Shown here: positions 1 to 7,623 of the stretch, piece after piece
Layout of the letters: every line of letters begins with the position of its first letter
Numbering within the stretch: position 1 is the first letter of the stretch
Origin: CAYWTX01 sp964461295
GTDB taxonomy: Bacteria > Planctomycetota > Phycisphaerae > SM23-33
Length of the DNA stretch: 14,469 nucleotides
Assembly (NCBI GenBank): GCA_964461295.1
Contig: CAYWTX010000527.1
Location: 1-14,469, forward strand
Direction of reading: 5' to 3'
Program-made: the position numbers and the translations under genes
Notes under the pieces: generated by a model
Database searches by the model: none
Told to the model about the DNA's origin: nothing
What the model saw: the letters and a program-made list of their open reading frames with translations, nothing else

Positions 1-3000
1 GATCTCCGCCATCAGGCGGAGGGTCTGCCTAACGGCCTCGGTGATCTTCCGGTAGGTCTCGATGTCGTCGAAGCCCAGCGTGCGGCCTTTGCGGTCTTTC
101 AGCCACTTCTCGCAGACCTGATACCCGCCGACGTGGAAGTCCCAGGCCTCAGGGGCCACCGGCTCGAAGTACTGCGTATTGCTGACGTACACGCGGCCGG
201 GGGCTTCGTCGGTGGGCGGCTTGTAGCGAGGCTTGTCGATCACGCTATCGCCGGCCTGTGGGTAGTTGGCGGCGGGGGCGGGGACGCGCTCGAGCATGTG
301 CAGGCCGGCGAGTTCGGCGCCCAGGCCGCACAGGCGGGCGAAGAGCTTGCGGTCGGCCGTGAGCGGCAGGCGGGGGAAGTCGATCTTGAGGAACTCCGCG
401 TAGCGGCTGCGATAGGCGGGGCAGTGGAAAACCGCATACGCGTAGTGGAAGATGTCTTCGGGTCCGAAGGTCTTCTTGCGGTCGCCGGGGCCGTCGGAGA
501 CGAACTTCAGGCCGAGCTTGCCGGAGAACTCCTCGACGAACTTGGGGTCGAGGTTCGGCCGCCGGCCGTCGCGGCCGGAAGGCCATGCGGCAAAGAGCGG
601 ATTGTCGCCGTTGGGGTAGAGGTACAGCGGGAAGAGCGTGTTGATGTCGTAGGCCGAACACGTTTTGTGTCCGCAGATTGTGCTCGTGGCATGCACGTCC
701 CACTGGTCGCGCGTCTGCCGAGTGCAGATCAGACCGAGATTGGACCCCGCGAGCATGTGGCGCATGGTTTCGTAGCGAGATCGCTCGAGAACCGACGAGT
801 CATAGACGGCAAAGCGGGTATCAAACGGACGATAAAGCAGGCGGGTTACCTTCTCCTCGCTGACCTTCAGCAGCTTCGCGAGTTTCCCGGCTTCTGTTGC
901 GGCAAAGCCGATCGTGGCTTCATCGTCTCCGGTCACGATGCCGACGCTGCTGGTCGGCATCGCCGCCGTCAGGTCTGCGAACCCCACGTACTCGTTCCGC
1001 AGACCGATGTCCTTGCGGACGAACAGATACGAGGGCTGACGCGGTGAGAGCTTCTTCCATCGCGCCGACGTCACCTCGTGCTGGGACAGGTAACGACCCT
1101 TGCCCGCCCTGCCGCCCCAGACTTCGGTATGGAAGACGCGCGTGCCCGTGGGGCGCTCGCGTGCTGTCGGGTCGGGCCTTCGCACCATGATGCTGATGGC
1201 CACGCCCTGCATGATGTCGAAGACGTTTTCGTCCTTGGAGCCGTCGGGGGCCTTCTCGCGTTTCTTCGCGTTGCCATGGAGGTCCAGCACGTAGATGTCG
1301 TCGAACGTGTGCATCAGGCTGCGGCGCATCCCGCGAAACGTCGGGTTGTCCAGGTATCCGTGATTGGTGATGAACGCCAGGACGCCATACCCGGTCTGCT
1401 CGATCCGCCGCTGGGCGAAGCGGATGAACTTCACGTAATCGTCGTTGAGCCACTTGGGGTTTCGCTCGCCCAGCGGCTGGCCGTCGCACTCGAAGTAGCC
1501 CGGCGCGCCGTCCGGGCCGGGCAGTTTCTCGCGGATCAGGTCCTTCGACCACTGCCCGGGGTTGGCCGTGTGCCCTGAGTACGGCGGGTTGCCCATCACC
1601 ACCATGATGGGCGATTCGGTCTTGACCTTCCCGGCCGCGTTGGCCTCCTGGGCGATCTGGTTGGCCAGCGCCAGCAGCGGCCCGGCCACCACTTCGGCCT
1701 CCTCCAGCGTGTTCGTCAGGTACACCCGCAGGCGTTCGTTATTGGGAAAGTTGTAGCCGGTCTCGCGGAGCAGCCAGCCGAGTTTGAGGTGCGCCACGGC
1801 GTAGGGGGCCATCATCAACTCAAAGCCGTAGAGCCGCGGCAGCAGGTGCCGGGCGACGTAGCCTTCCTCGCCTCCCCAGGCGCCGCGCATCGCCTCCAAT
1901 GAGCGGTGAATGTGCTTGACCGTCTCGTAGAGGAACGTGCCGGTTCCCGTGGCGGGGTCGAGAATCTGCACCCGGTGCACGTCCTGGCGGCGTTTGCCGC
2001 CGGGCGCGGCGGGGTCGGGCACGTCGATGGCGACCTTGGTGTTGTCGGCCAGGCCGGCGACGAGGCCGAAGTCGCGCTGGAGGATCGCATCCACGCTACG
2101 GACGATGTAGCTGACGACAGGCTCCGGCGTGTAGTACACGCCGCGTTTCTCGCGCAGCGTCGGGTCGTACGCGGTCAGGAAGGTCTCGTAGAAATGAACG
2201 ACGGGGTCTTCCTTCTGCGCGGCGCGGCCGAAGTCGGCCAGGATCGTGTGCATGTCGCAGCGGCGGAGGATTTCGGCCAGGAGGTCGACCGCCCAGACGA
2301 TGCTGGGGTCGAGCTTGGTGCCGGCGACGTACTCGAAGATTTCGCGCAGGAACGGGTTGGTGGGCGGCAGGGCGTGCGCGGCCATCTGACGCGAGAAGCG
2401 CGGGACTTCGCTGTCGGGCAGGTTGATACGGGCCGAGAACATGCCGTAGCAGACGGTCTGGGCGTACATGTCGGCGAACTGCCTGGGCGTGATGTCGCCC
2501 AGGATCGTGAGGCGGAAGCTCTCCAGTTCGCCGTGGAGCGTGCCGGCCTCGCCTTCCACGCCGAAGGCGAGTTCGATGGCGTTGCGGATGATCTTGGCGA
2601 TGGAGGCCATGCGCGCGGCCAGGTCCTTCGGCGTGCCGATGGGCGTGCCTTCGCCGGAGAGGAAGGCGGTGAAGAGCAGGCGAATCTGGTCCTCGGCGGT
2701 TTGCAGCGGTTTGAGTTTTCCATCGGCATCGAGACGCCCAAGGATGACGTGCATCTCGGGCTCTCCTCCGACGTAATAGCGGAATTCGAGGTAGTCGGTG
2801 ATGATGAGGTTGTCGAGTCCCTCGAAGTATCGCTGGAGTTGTTCGGATTTTTCAACGTCGTCGAGGTCGGCGCCGATGTCCTTGCACTCGATGTAGCCGA
2901 TGGGCAGTTCGTCGCGGCTGACGATGAAATCCGGCGCGCCGCAGGCGACGCGGCGCGGCTCGTTGGTGGCCGTGGCGCCGGGGCAGAGCGCCTCGACGAG

Positions 3001-3096
3001 CGTCTTCAGCGCGGGGCGGTAGGTGTGCTCGGTGGCGCTGCCCGCGGCGCGAATCTTCGCGACTTCCCGGAGGTATTGGCGAATGGGCGATGCCAT
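1..3096 (-). CDS. Type ISP/IIG-like restriction-modification enzyme (nuclease plus N6-adenine methyltransferase), C-terminus cut by window edge
   Basis: A single open frame of 1032 codons has no stop before the left edge. Residues 55-72 hold a PD-(D/E)xK-type nuclease signature: PDF at 55-57 and E70-C-K72 in YIECK. The methyltransferase follows, with RGVYYTP at 318-324, SAM-binding motif I DPATGTGTFL at 380-389 and catalytic NPPYSG at 503-508, which is typical of N6-adenine methylases. Residues about 600-880 probably form the target-recognition region. Residues 883-912 (HYAYAVFHCPAYRSRYAEFL then KIDFPRLP) match the Type ISP C-terminal region. Known ISP enzymes such as LlaGI are near 1,570 aa and carry a helicase between nuclease and methylase. 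No Walker A or DEAH motif is visible here, so this is the short helicase-less form. I expect only a few tens of residues to be missing at the C-terminus. The ATG at 3096 gives the right N-terminus but has no Shine-Dalgarno sequence. The recognition site cannot be read from sequence. Confidence 0.92.
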   Translation of the reverse strand, partial: MASPIRQYLREVAKIRAAGSATEHTYRPALKTLVEALCPGATATNEPRRVACGAPDFIVSRDELPIGYIECKDIGADLDDVEKSEQLQRYFEGLDNLIITDYLEFRYYVGGEPEMHVILGRLDADGKLKPLQTAEDQIRLLFTAFLSGEGTPIGTPKDLAARMASIAKIIRNAIELAFGVEGEAGTLHGELESFRLTILGDITPRQFADMYAQTVCYGMFSARINLPDSEVPRFSRQMAAHALPPTNPFLREIFEYVAGTKLDPSIVWAVDLLAEILRRCDMHTILADFGRAAQKEDPVVHFYETFLTAYDPTLREKRGVYYTPEPVVSYIVRSVDAILQRDFGLVAGLADNTKVAIDVPDPAAPGGKRRQDVHRVQILDPATGTGTFLYETVKHIHRSLEAMRGAWGGEEGYVARHLLPRLYGFELMMAPYAVAHLKLGWLLRETGYNFPNNERLRVYLTNTLEEAEVVAGPLLALANQIAQEANAAGKVKTESPIMVVMGNPPYSGHTANPGQWSKDLIREKLPGPDGAPGYFECDGQPLGERNPKWLNDDYVKFIRFAQRRIEQTGYGVLAFITNHGYLDNPTFRGMRRSLMHTFDDIYVLDLHGNAKKREKAPDGSKDENVFDIMQGVAISIMVRRPDPTARERPTGTRVFHTEVWGGRAGKGRYLSQHEVTSARWKKLSPRQPSYLFVRKDIGLRNEYVGFADLTAAMPTSSVGIVTGDDEATIGFAATEAGKLAKLLKVSEEKVTRLLYRPFDTRFAVYDSSVLERSRYETMRHMLAGSNLGLICTRQTRDQWDVHATSTICGHKTCSAYDINTLFPLYLYPNGDNPLFAAWPSGRDGRRPNLDPKFVEEFSGKLGLKFVSDGPGDRKKTFGPEDIFHYAYAVFHCPAYRSRYAEFLKIDFPRLPLTADRKLFARLCGLGAELAGLHMLERVPAPAANYPQAGDSVIDKPRYKPPTDEAPGRVYVSNTQYFEPVAPEAWDFHVGGYQVCEKWLKDRKGRTLGFDDIETYRKITEAVRQTLRLMAEI

Positions 3097-3102
3097 GGCG
3101 AC

Positions 3103-3131
3103 AACCTATCGGGCGGGGGGGCAATCCGCAA
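3103..3131 (-). promoter_or_regulatory. Possible leaderless promoter of the restriction-modification gene
   Basis: Reading the minus strand, TTGCGG (3131-3126) and TAGGTT (3108-3103) are separated by 17 bp. The second hexamer ends 6 nt before the ATG, so transcription would begin at or next to the start codon. There is no ribosome-binding site between them. The -10 match is only fair (T, A and final T), so this is a weak call. Confidence 0.3.
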
Positions 3132-3425
3132 GAGCGGCCCGTCCCGGCGGGGGGCTGGCTTCTCGCGCCGCGACGGCGATGGCGGGGTGTGCGGGGGCGT
3201 GGAGGACGGGCCAACTCCGGTCGGCCGGGGGGTTCCATTCGCGAACGCTCTTTGGGCAGACCAAGACACCGCCCCGGCGGCGTTTGGAGTTTTTCCCCGC
3301 TGGCCAACCGGAGTCGATCGCCCCGTGAGGGCGACGGCCTGGCGTGCGGGGGCCGGTTCGCGCGGCCCTCCAGCGGACGTGGGTGGTGGGGTTCTTTCTT
3401 TCTCTCTCTCTTCTTCGCGTTGTGG

Positions 3426-3431
3426 TAGATT
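3426..3431 (+). promoter_or_regulatory. Possible -10 hexamer of a leaderless recQ transcript
   Basis: TAGATT matches TATAAT at four of six positions and ends 8 nt before the recQ ATG, which would put the transcript start at about the start codon. No good -35 hexamer lies 16-18 bp upstream; that stretch is the CT-rich tract. No Shine-Dalgarno sequence precedes the ATG. Confidence 0.3.
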
Positions 3432-3439
3432 CGCGGTCC

Positions 3440-5482
3440 ATGACGACGCCACGGGTGAACCTTGAGTCGGCCTTGCGCGACGCGTTCGGGCACGGCGGGT
3501 TTCGGCCTGGGCAGCGGGAGTTGATCGAGGCCGTGCTGGCGGGGCGCGACGCGTTCGGGGTCATGCCCACCGGCGGGGGCAAGTCGCTCACGTACCAGCT
3601 TCCGGCGCTGCTTCGGCCTGGGGTGGCGCTGGTGGTCTCGCCGCTGATCGCGTTGATGAAGGACCAGGTGGACGCGTTCAACCGCTCGGGTAAGGGCCAG
3701 GCGGTGGCGTTGCACTCGAACCTGTCGGGGGCGGAGGCGCAGCGGGCATTGGAGCGGCTGCGCAGCGGCCAGGCGTCGCTGCTGTACGTGGCGCCGGAGC
3801 GGCTGGAGATCGAGGGTTTCCGCCAGCGTCTGGCGTCGCTGCGCCCGTGGCTGTTCGTGGTGGACGAGGCGCACTGCGTGAGCCAGTGGGGGCACGATTT
3901 CCGGCCGAGCTACCTGGGGCTCAAGGACGTGGCGGCGTCGCTGCGTCCGGCGCCGGTGCTGGCGTTGACGGCGACGGCGACGCCGGCGACGCGGAAGGAC
4001 GTGACGGCGCGGCTGGCGCTGAACGACCCGCTGATGCAGGTGGCGCCGTTTGATCGGCCGAACATCCGGTTCGCGGTGCACGCGTGCGCGCAGGCGGGGA
4101 AATTTGCCCGGTTGTGCCGGATACTGAAGGGCAGCGGCGGCTCGCAGATCGTGTACGTGGGTCGGCGGCGCGACGCGGAGGAGATTGCCCGCGACCTGTG
4201 CGGCGAGGGTTTGCCGGCGGTGGCGTATCACGCGGGCATGCCGGCCGGGGAGCGTCGCGAGGCGCAGGAGGCATGGCGGCGCGGGGCCAAGCCCATTGCT
4301 GTGGCGACGATCGCGTTCGGCATGGGGATCGACAAACCCGACGTGCGGGCGGTGGTGCACTACCAGCATCCCGCGTCGCTGGAGTCGTACTACCAGGAGG
4401 CGGGGCGGGCGGGGCGCGACGGGCGGCCCGCCCGGTGCGAGATCCTCTACAGCGGGCGCGACCTGGGCTTGCAGCACTGGTTCATCCAGAACCGCTACCC
4501 CGACGGCGAGCAGGTGCGGAAGGTGCTGGCGGCCGTGCCGCAGGGCGGCATGGATCGCGGGGATTTCGAGGCCCTGGTGCTGGACATCAGCCCGGAGCAG
4601 CGGAACGTGGCCATGCTGACGCTGCTGGAGACGGGGTTGCTGGTGCGGACGGCCGGGGGGGGGCTGGCGCGGACGGTGAAGGACGCGGCCAAGGCGCGGA
4701 TTCCGCTGGGCACGATGTATGAGCGGCGCGACCGCGATTACCGGCGGCTGGACGCGATGGTCCAATACTGCGACTCCAGCCGCTGCAACCGGGCGATTCT
4801 GCTGCGGTACTTCGGCGAGAAGAGAGACGATGGCTGGCGGTGCGGCAACTGCTCGGCCTGCGGGGGCGGGGCGGGCGATCACGAGCGGTCGGGCAAACGC
4901 GGGCGGCCGGCGAGGCGGCAGGACGGGGACGCGGTCCGGGAGCGGCCGGCGCGGAAGGGCAGGCGTCTGCCGAAGAAGGTGGAGCGGATTCTGCGCGACG
5001 TGGGCGAACCGCCCAAGCCGGCGGGGGCCCCGGCGGCGCCGACCAAGCCGGTGCCATCGAAGGCGGCGCCCGCGGCGGGGCTGCCGCCGGCGGGGGCGGC
5101 ACGGAAGGGCGGGTTCGTCCCCGACCTCCCGGAGGCCGAGGCGTTCTGGCAGTCGAAGGACCGCAGTTTCACGCGGGAGCAACTGCTGGCCAGGTCGGTG
5201 GCCCGCCCCGACGGGCTGGGCATCCTGCGGTTGGTAAACGGGGCGAACGAGGAACTGTCGGCCTCCGGCGTCGCGGGGCTGCTGATGGGCAACCGCACGT
5301 GTACCGCGGCGGAGAAGTCGCCGGACTTGACGCAACTGGCCGGCTTCGGCAGTCGCAAGCGGGCCCAATACGAGGACGTCCTGGCGGACGTTCTGGCGAT
5401 GTGCGCGAAGGGGTACCTGGAGTTCGCGGCCGGGAAGAAGCTGCACTTGACGGCGAAGGGGCGAGCGGTGCTGGGGAAGTAG
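3440..5482 (+). CDS. recQ: RecQ-family ATP-dependent 3'-5' DNA helicase
   Basis: This 680-aa protein unwinds DNA in repair and recombination. All RecQ helicase motifs are present: motif 0 FRPGQRE (21-27), Walker A MPTGGGKS (42-49, K48), VSPLIALMKDQ (66-76), DEAH (142-145) followed by the RecQ aromatic loop SQWGHDFRP, LTATATP (176-182), AYHAGM, and QEAGRAGRDG (319-328) with the arginine finger. Zinc-binding cysteines C449, C468, C471 and C474 flank the usual ILLRYFGE helix. A basic, Pro/Ala-rich linker of about 85-95 residues follows (475-565). The last ~110 residues (GILRLVNGANEE... to LHLTAKGRAVL) look like an RQC winged helix rather than a typical HRDC domain. I chose the ATG at 3440; an in-frame ATG at 3344 would add 32 residues unlike RecQ. 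The gene is divergent from the restriction-modification gene. Confidence 0.95.
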   Translation: MTTPRVNLESALRDAFGHGGFRPGQRELIEAVLAGRDAFGVMPTGGGKSLTYQLPALLRPGVALVVSPLIALMKDQVDAFNRSGKGQAVALHSNLSGAEAQRALERLRSGQASLLYVAPERLEIEGFRQRLASLRPWLFVVDEAHCVSQWGHDFRPSYLGLKDVAASLRPAPVLALTATATPATRKDVTARLALNDPLMQVAPFDRPNIRFAVHACAQAGKFARLCRILKGSGGSQIVYVGRRRDAEEIARDLCGEGLPAVAYHAGMPAGERREAQEAWRRGAKPIAVATIAFGMGIDKPDVRAVVHYQHPASLESYYQEAGRAGRDGRPARCEILYSGRDLGLQHWFIQNRYPDGEQVRKVLAAVPQGGMDRGDFEALVLDISPEQRNVAMLTLLETGLLVRTAGGGLARTVKDAAKARIPLGTMYERRDRDYRRLDAMVQYCDSSRCNRAILLRYFGEKRDDGWRCGNCSACGGGAGDHERSGKRGRPARRQDGDAVRERPARKGRRLPKKVERILRDVGEPPKPAGAPAAPTKPVPSKAAPAAGLPPAGAARKGGFVPDLPEAEAFWQSKDRSFTREQLLARSVARPDGLGILRLVNGANEELSASGVAGLLMGNRTCTAAEKSPDLTQLAGFGSRKRAQYEDVLADVLAMCAKGYLEFAAGKKLHLTAKGRAVLGK

Positions 5483-5537
5483 GGGCGGCGCTGTTGTCTG
5501 CGATATCGCGAAACGGCCGAGCCACTTTGGGTGTTGC

Positions 5538-5582
5538 CACGCGACAGAAGGAACATGGCTGGGGCACGCGACAGGAGGAACA
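5538..5582. repeat. Two-copy direct repeat, 27-bp period
   Basis: CACGCGACAGAAGGAACA at 5538-5555 recurs at 5565-5582 as CACGCGACAGGAGGAACA, one base different. The intervening bases also resemble each other (TGGCTGGGG and GGGCGGG). The pair lies between the convergent recQ and flippase genes. No function is evident. Confidence 0.75.
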
Positions 5583-5634
5583 GGGCGGGAGCGCGCGTGG
5601 CGCGGATGAACCCACCGTGTTGGATGAAGAAAGC

Positions 5635-5715
5635 AAAGGGATTATAGGGATTGAATCGATTATCGGGATTCAAGTACTCAATTCCCATGATTCCTTCAAT
5701 CCCCACAATCCCTTT
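5635..5715 (-). terminator. Long GGGATT-based inverted repeat, probable terminator of the flippase transcript
   Basis: Arms 5635-5655 and 5695-5715 are 21-nt inverted repeats. In minus-strand RNA every position pairs, two as G-U wobbles. In plus-strand RNA the same two positions are A-C mismatches. The minus-strand 3' arm ends in UUU and continues GCUUUCUUC, a modest U-rich tail. The interior 5656-5694 also pairs imperfectly around a GTAC centre. The upstream arm includes the flippase stop codon and its last residues. The structure could also slow transcription leaving recQ on the opposite strand. Confidence 0.5.
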
Positions 5716-7030
5716 CCCCTTTCTCCTCGTGCATTTGGTCGTCCTTCGCTGGCGATGGACCGGTCGCGGCCGGCGCCCCCAGCCGCGCGGTGAACGGCAG
5801 GCAGGTCAGGGCTTCGATCACGAAGCCGAGGACCAGCACGGCGGCGGCCCCGGCGTGGTTGAGCACGCCGGCGGCTTGGAGAGCCCATGCGGCGGCCCAG
5901 GTCGCCGCCACGCGCAAGATGCCCCCGGCGGCCATGCCGCCGGTGCGGCGTCCCACGAGCATCCGCCCGTGGAACCAGTTGCGGATGCCGATGGTGACGG
6001 GGACCAGGCAGAGCACGAGCAGGGCCTGTCGCGACATCTCCAGCACCTGCCCGCGCACGCCCATCATCTGCCCCAGGACCAGGCCGGCCAGGGGCGTGCC
6101 CGCCACCAGCAGCATGAGCGCCGTGGCGGCCAGCGTGACGCGGACCATGAACCGGCGGACCCCGGACGGGTCGGCCCCGCCGAAGACCGCGAACAGGTGG
6201 CGGAACTGGTTCAGCGGCGCGTGGAACAGCATGGCGAAGTCGAAGGCGACGCGCAAGGCCGCCGCCGTCGCGATGGCCTGCGGCAGGCGGCTGACGTAGG
6301 CGAAGATGATCGGGCGGCTGAAGGAGAACATGACGCTGGTGGTGGCGGTGGGCCAGAAGTAGGCCCACACGTCGCGGTAGCCAAGGGGGGCCTGCCCGGC
6401 GGTATCGCACGGCAGGCGGTGGCGGCGCAGGTACACCGCGGCCAGCAGGGCCGCGTGCAGCGTCTCGGATGCGATGATGGAGCCGGCGACGGTGGGCACG
6501 GCGGGCCAGTCGGCCAGCAGGCCCGCGAACATCGCGGCGACGGCGACGGCGAACTGGATGACGTGCAGGATGGTGAGGGTGCCGGTGAGCCGCGCCTGCA
6601 CCAGCAGGCCAGTGTAGTAGCTGCGCAGGGCGCTGGCCGGCAGCAGCGGCGCCAGGAATCGCAGGTACAGCAGCACCTTGTCCAGGTCGGCGGGGGCCAC
6701 CTCGAACATCCACGCCACCAGCCGCCGCCCCGGCGGGGCAAGGGCCAGCACGCCCATGGCGGCCGTCAGGGCGATGGCCAGGCCGGCCGTGAAAAGCAGG
6801 CAGACGCGGTGGCTCTGGCGGTCGCGGGCCAGGACGTTGGACAGTTGCGGCACGAAGACCAGCACGGAGTTGAGCAGGAAGTAGACGCTGGAGGCGTAGG
6901 CGAAGATGGCCAGTTCGCGCGCCGCGTCGGCGAAGCTGGCGAGCACGCCGTTCTGCACCTGCCTGCCCAGCAGCGCCCCGACGGCGGTCAGCGCCAGCGG
7001 CCAGTAGAATCTCCAGTAATGCCTCTGCAA
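5696..7030 (-). CDS. MATE-like / MOP-superfamily integral membrane transporter or flippase
   Basis: This 444-aa protein is hydrophobic almost throughout, with about 12 probable membrane helices, for example near residues 41-62, 76-98, 152-173, 297-318 and 335-348. The N-terminal half begins with RFYWPLALT (7-15), and AYFWPTATT (223-231) opens the second half. That internal two-fold repeat is usual for MATE and polysaccharide-flippase members of the MOP superfamily. The substrate cannot be read: it could be a lipid-linked sugar, a drug or a metabolite. The start is TTG at 7030, preceded by GGAGA 6 nt upstream; no ATG gives a better N-terminus. A second TTG four bases upstream lies in another frame that does not encode a membrane protein. 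The last residues (KGERDCGD) and the stop lie inside the terminator-like inverted repeat. No sugar-polymer genes sit beside it. Confidence 0.85.
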   Translation of the reverse strand: MQRHYWRFYWPLALTAVGALLGRQVQNGVLASFADAARELAIFAYASSVYFLLNSVLVFVPQLSNVLARDRQSHRVCLLFTAGLAIALTAAMGVLALAPPGRRLVAWMFEVAPADLDKVLLYLRFLAPLLPASALRSYYTGLLVQARLTGTLTILHVIQFAVAVAAMFAGLLADWPAVPTVAGSIIASETLHAALLAAVYLRRHRLPCDTAGQAPLGYRDVWAYFWPTATTSVMFSFSRPIIFAYVSRLPQAIATAAALRVAFDFAMLFHAPLNQFRHLFAVFGGADPSGVRRFMVRVTLAATALMLLVAGTPLAGLVLGQMMGVRGQVLEMSRQALLVLCLVPVTIGIRNWFHGRMLVGRRTGGMAAGGILRVAATWAAAWALQAAGVLNHAGAAAVLVLGFVIEALTCLPFTARLGAPAATGPSPAKDDQMHEEKGERDCGD

Positions 7031-7107
7031 CCAACGTCTCCGTCAGGCGGGAATACTACCGCGGCGCGGACCTTGCCCGCAATCCAAGGCGGGCAGGGAG
7101 GGCGCAC

Positions 7108-7349
7108 GACCGTAGTTGCGCCTTGGCATCTTCAGCCTGAAGGGCTGAGATTCGACAGCCCAGGGCAACGCCCTGGGAAGGCGTATCCGAAGATGGCGAA
7201 GCCCTGGAAGGGCGCAAGAGGCCGTTGCCCGGGCGGGCAGTTCTTGCGCCCCTTCAGGGCTTGCTGCTTTGCGACATCCATTCCCAGGGCGTTGCCCTGG
7301 GCTGTAGTCTGTCAGCCCTTCAGGCTGAAGAGGCGGTGCAAGAACGGTC
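7108..7349. repeat. Large inverted repeat with nested palindromes (MITE- or BIME-like)
   Basis: Arms 7129-7218 and 7243-7331 are near-complete inverted copies with a 24-nt centre. Weaker pairing extends out to GACCGT at 7108-7113 and ACGGTC at 7344-7349. Each arm contains a perfect short palindrome, CCCAGGGC/GCCCTGGG, at 7159-7177 and 7283-7301. Each also has a TTCAGCC/GGGCTGA hairpin at its outer end. The whole can fold as one long cruciform or as several small hairpins. No transposase frame is present. From memory, similar CAGCCTGAAGGGCTG/CCCAGGGC repeats are scattered in planctomycete genomes. A non-autonomous mobile or REP-type element fits best. Confidence 0.85.
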
Positions 7350-7359
7350 GTCACACCCC

Positions 7360-7623
7360 AGCAGGCAGCAGGCAGCAGGGAGCAGGGAGCAGGCAGCAGG
7401 GAGCAGGCAGCAGGCAGCAGGTAGCAGGCAGCAGGCAGCAGGCAGCAGGGAGCAGGCAGCAGGCAGCAGGCAGCAGGGAGCAGGCAGCAGGGAGCAGGCA
7501 GCAGGCAGCAGGGAGTAGGCAGCAGGGAGCAGGCGGCAGGCAGCAGGGAGCAGGCAGCAGGCAGCAGGGAGCACGGAGCAGGCAGCAGGCAGCAGGCAGC
7601 AGGGAGCAGGGAGCAGGGAGCAG
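7360..7623. repeat. Heptanucleotide minisatellite, 37 tandem copies of AGCAGGN
   Basis: Thirty-seven contiguous 7-bp units run from 7360 to 7618 with a 5-nt partial unit to 7623, and no unit is out of phase. The seventh base varies: mostly C, often G, once T (unit 9). Only three units deviate inside AGCAGG: AGTAGG (unit 23), GGCAGG (unit 26) and AGCACGG (unit 31). Because 7 is not a multiple of 3, an open frame on the minus strand reads Leu-Pro-Ala-Ala-Cys-type heptapeptides in every phase. The array starts 10 bp after the inverted repeat. The plus strand has a GG pair every 7 nt, so G-quadruplex formation is possible. Confidence 0.95.

Larger units (their letters stand above)
3097..3439. other. 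Divergent intergenic region between restriction-modification gene and recQ
   Basis: This 343-bp gap has no convincing coding region. It holds a small hairpin, TCGCCC/GGGCGA at 3318-3334 with a CGTGA loop, and an almost pure pyrimidine tract at 3391-3417 upstream of recQ. The 3228-3390 part has the look of a dispersed intergenic repeat, but no second copy lies in this window, so that cannot be confirmed here. Confidence 0.6.

Noticed and set aside
3344..3439. N-terminal extension of RecQ from an upstream ATG at 3344
   Set aside because: The extra residues are unlike the family and cover the CT-rich tract; the ATG at 3440 gives the normal RecQ start.
1906..3465. A 519-codon plus-strand open frame opposite the restriction-modification gene
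   Set aside because: The minus strand has a continuous frame with nuclease and methylase motifs; this one has none.
2852..5446. An 864-codon open frame on the minus strand opposite recQ
   Set aside because: The product is Arg/Pro/His-rich with no domain. The opposite strand encodes an intact RecQ with every motif, so this is a GC-rich shadow frame.
7108..7349. Insertion sequence
   Set aside because: No transposase frame lies between or beside the inverted arms; at most this is a non-autonomous element.
7360..7623. CRISPR array
   Set aside because: The units are 7 bp and directly abutting with no spacers, and there are no cas genes.
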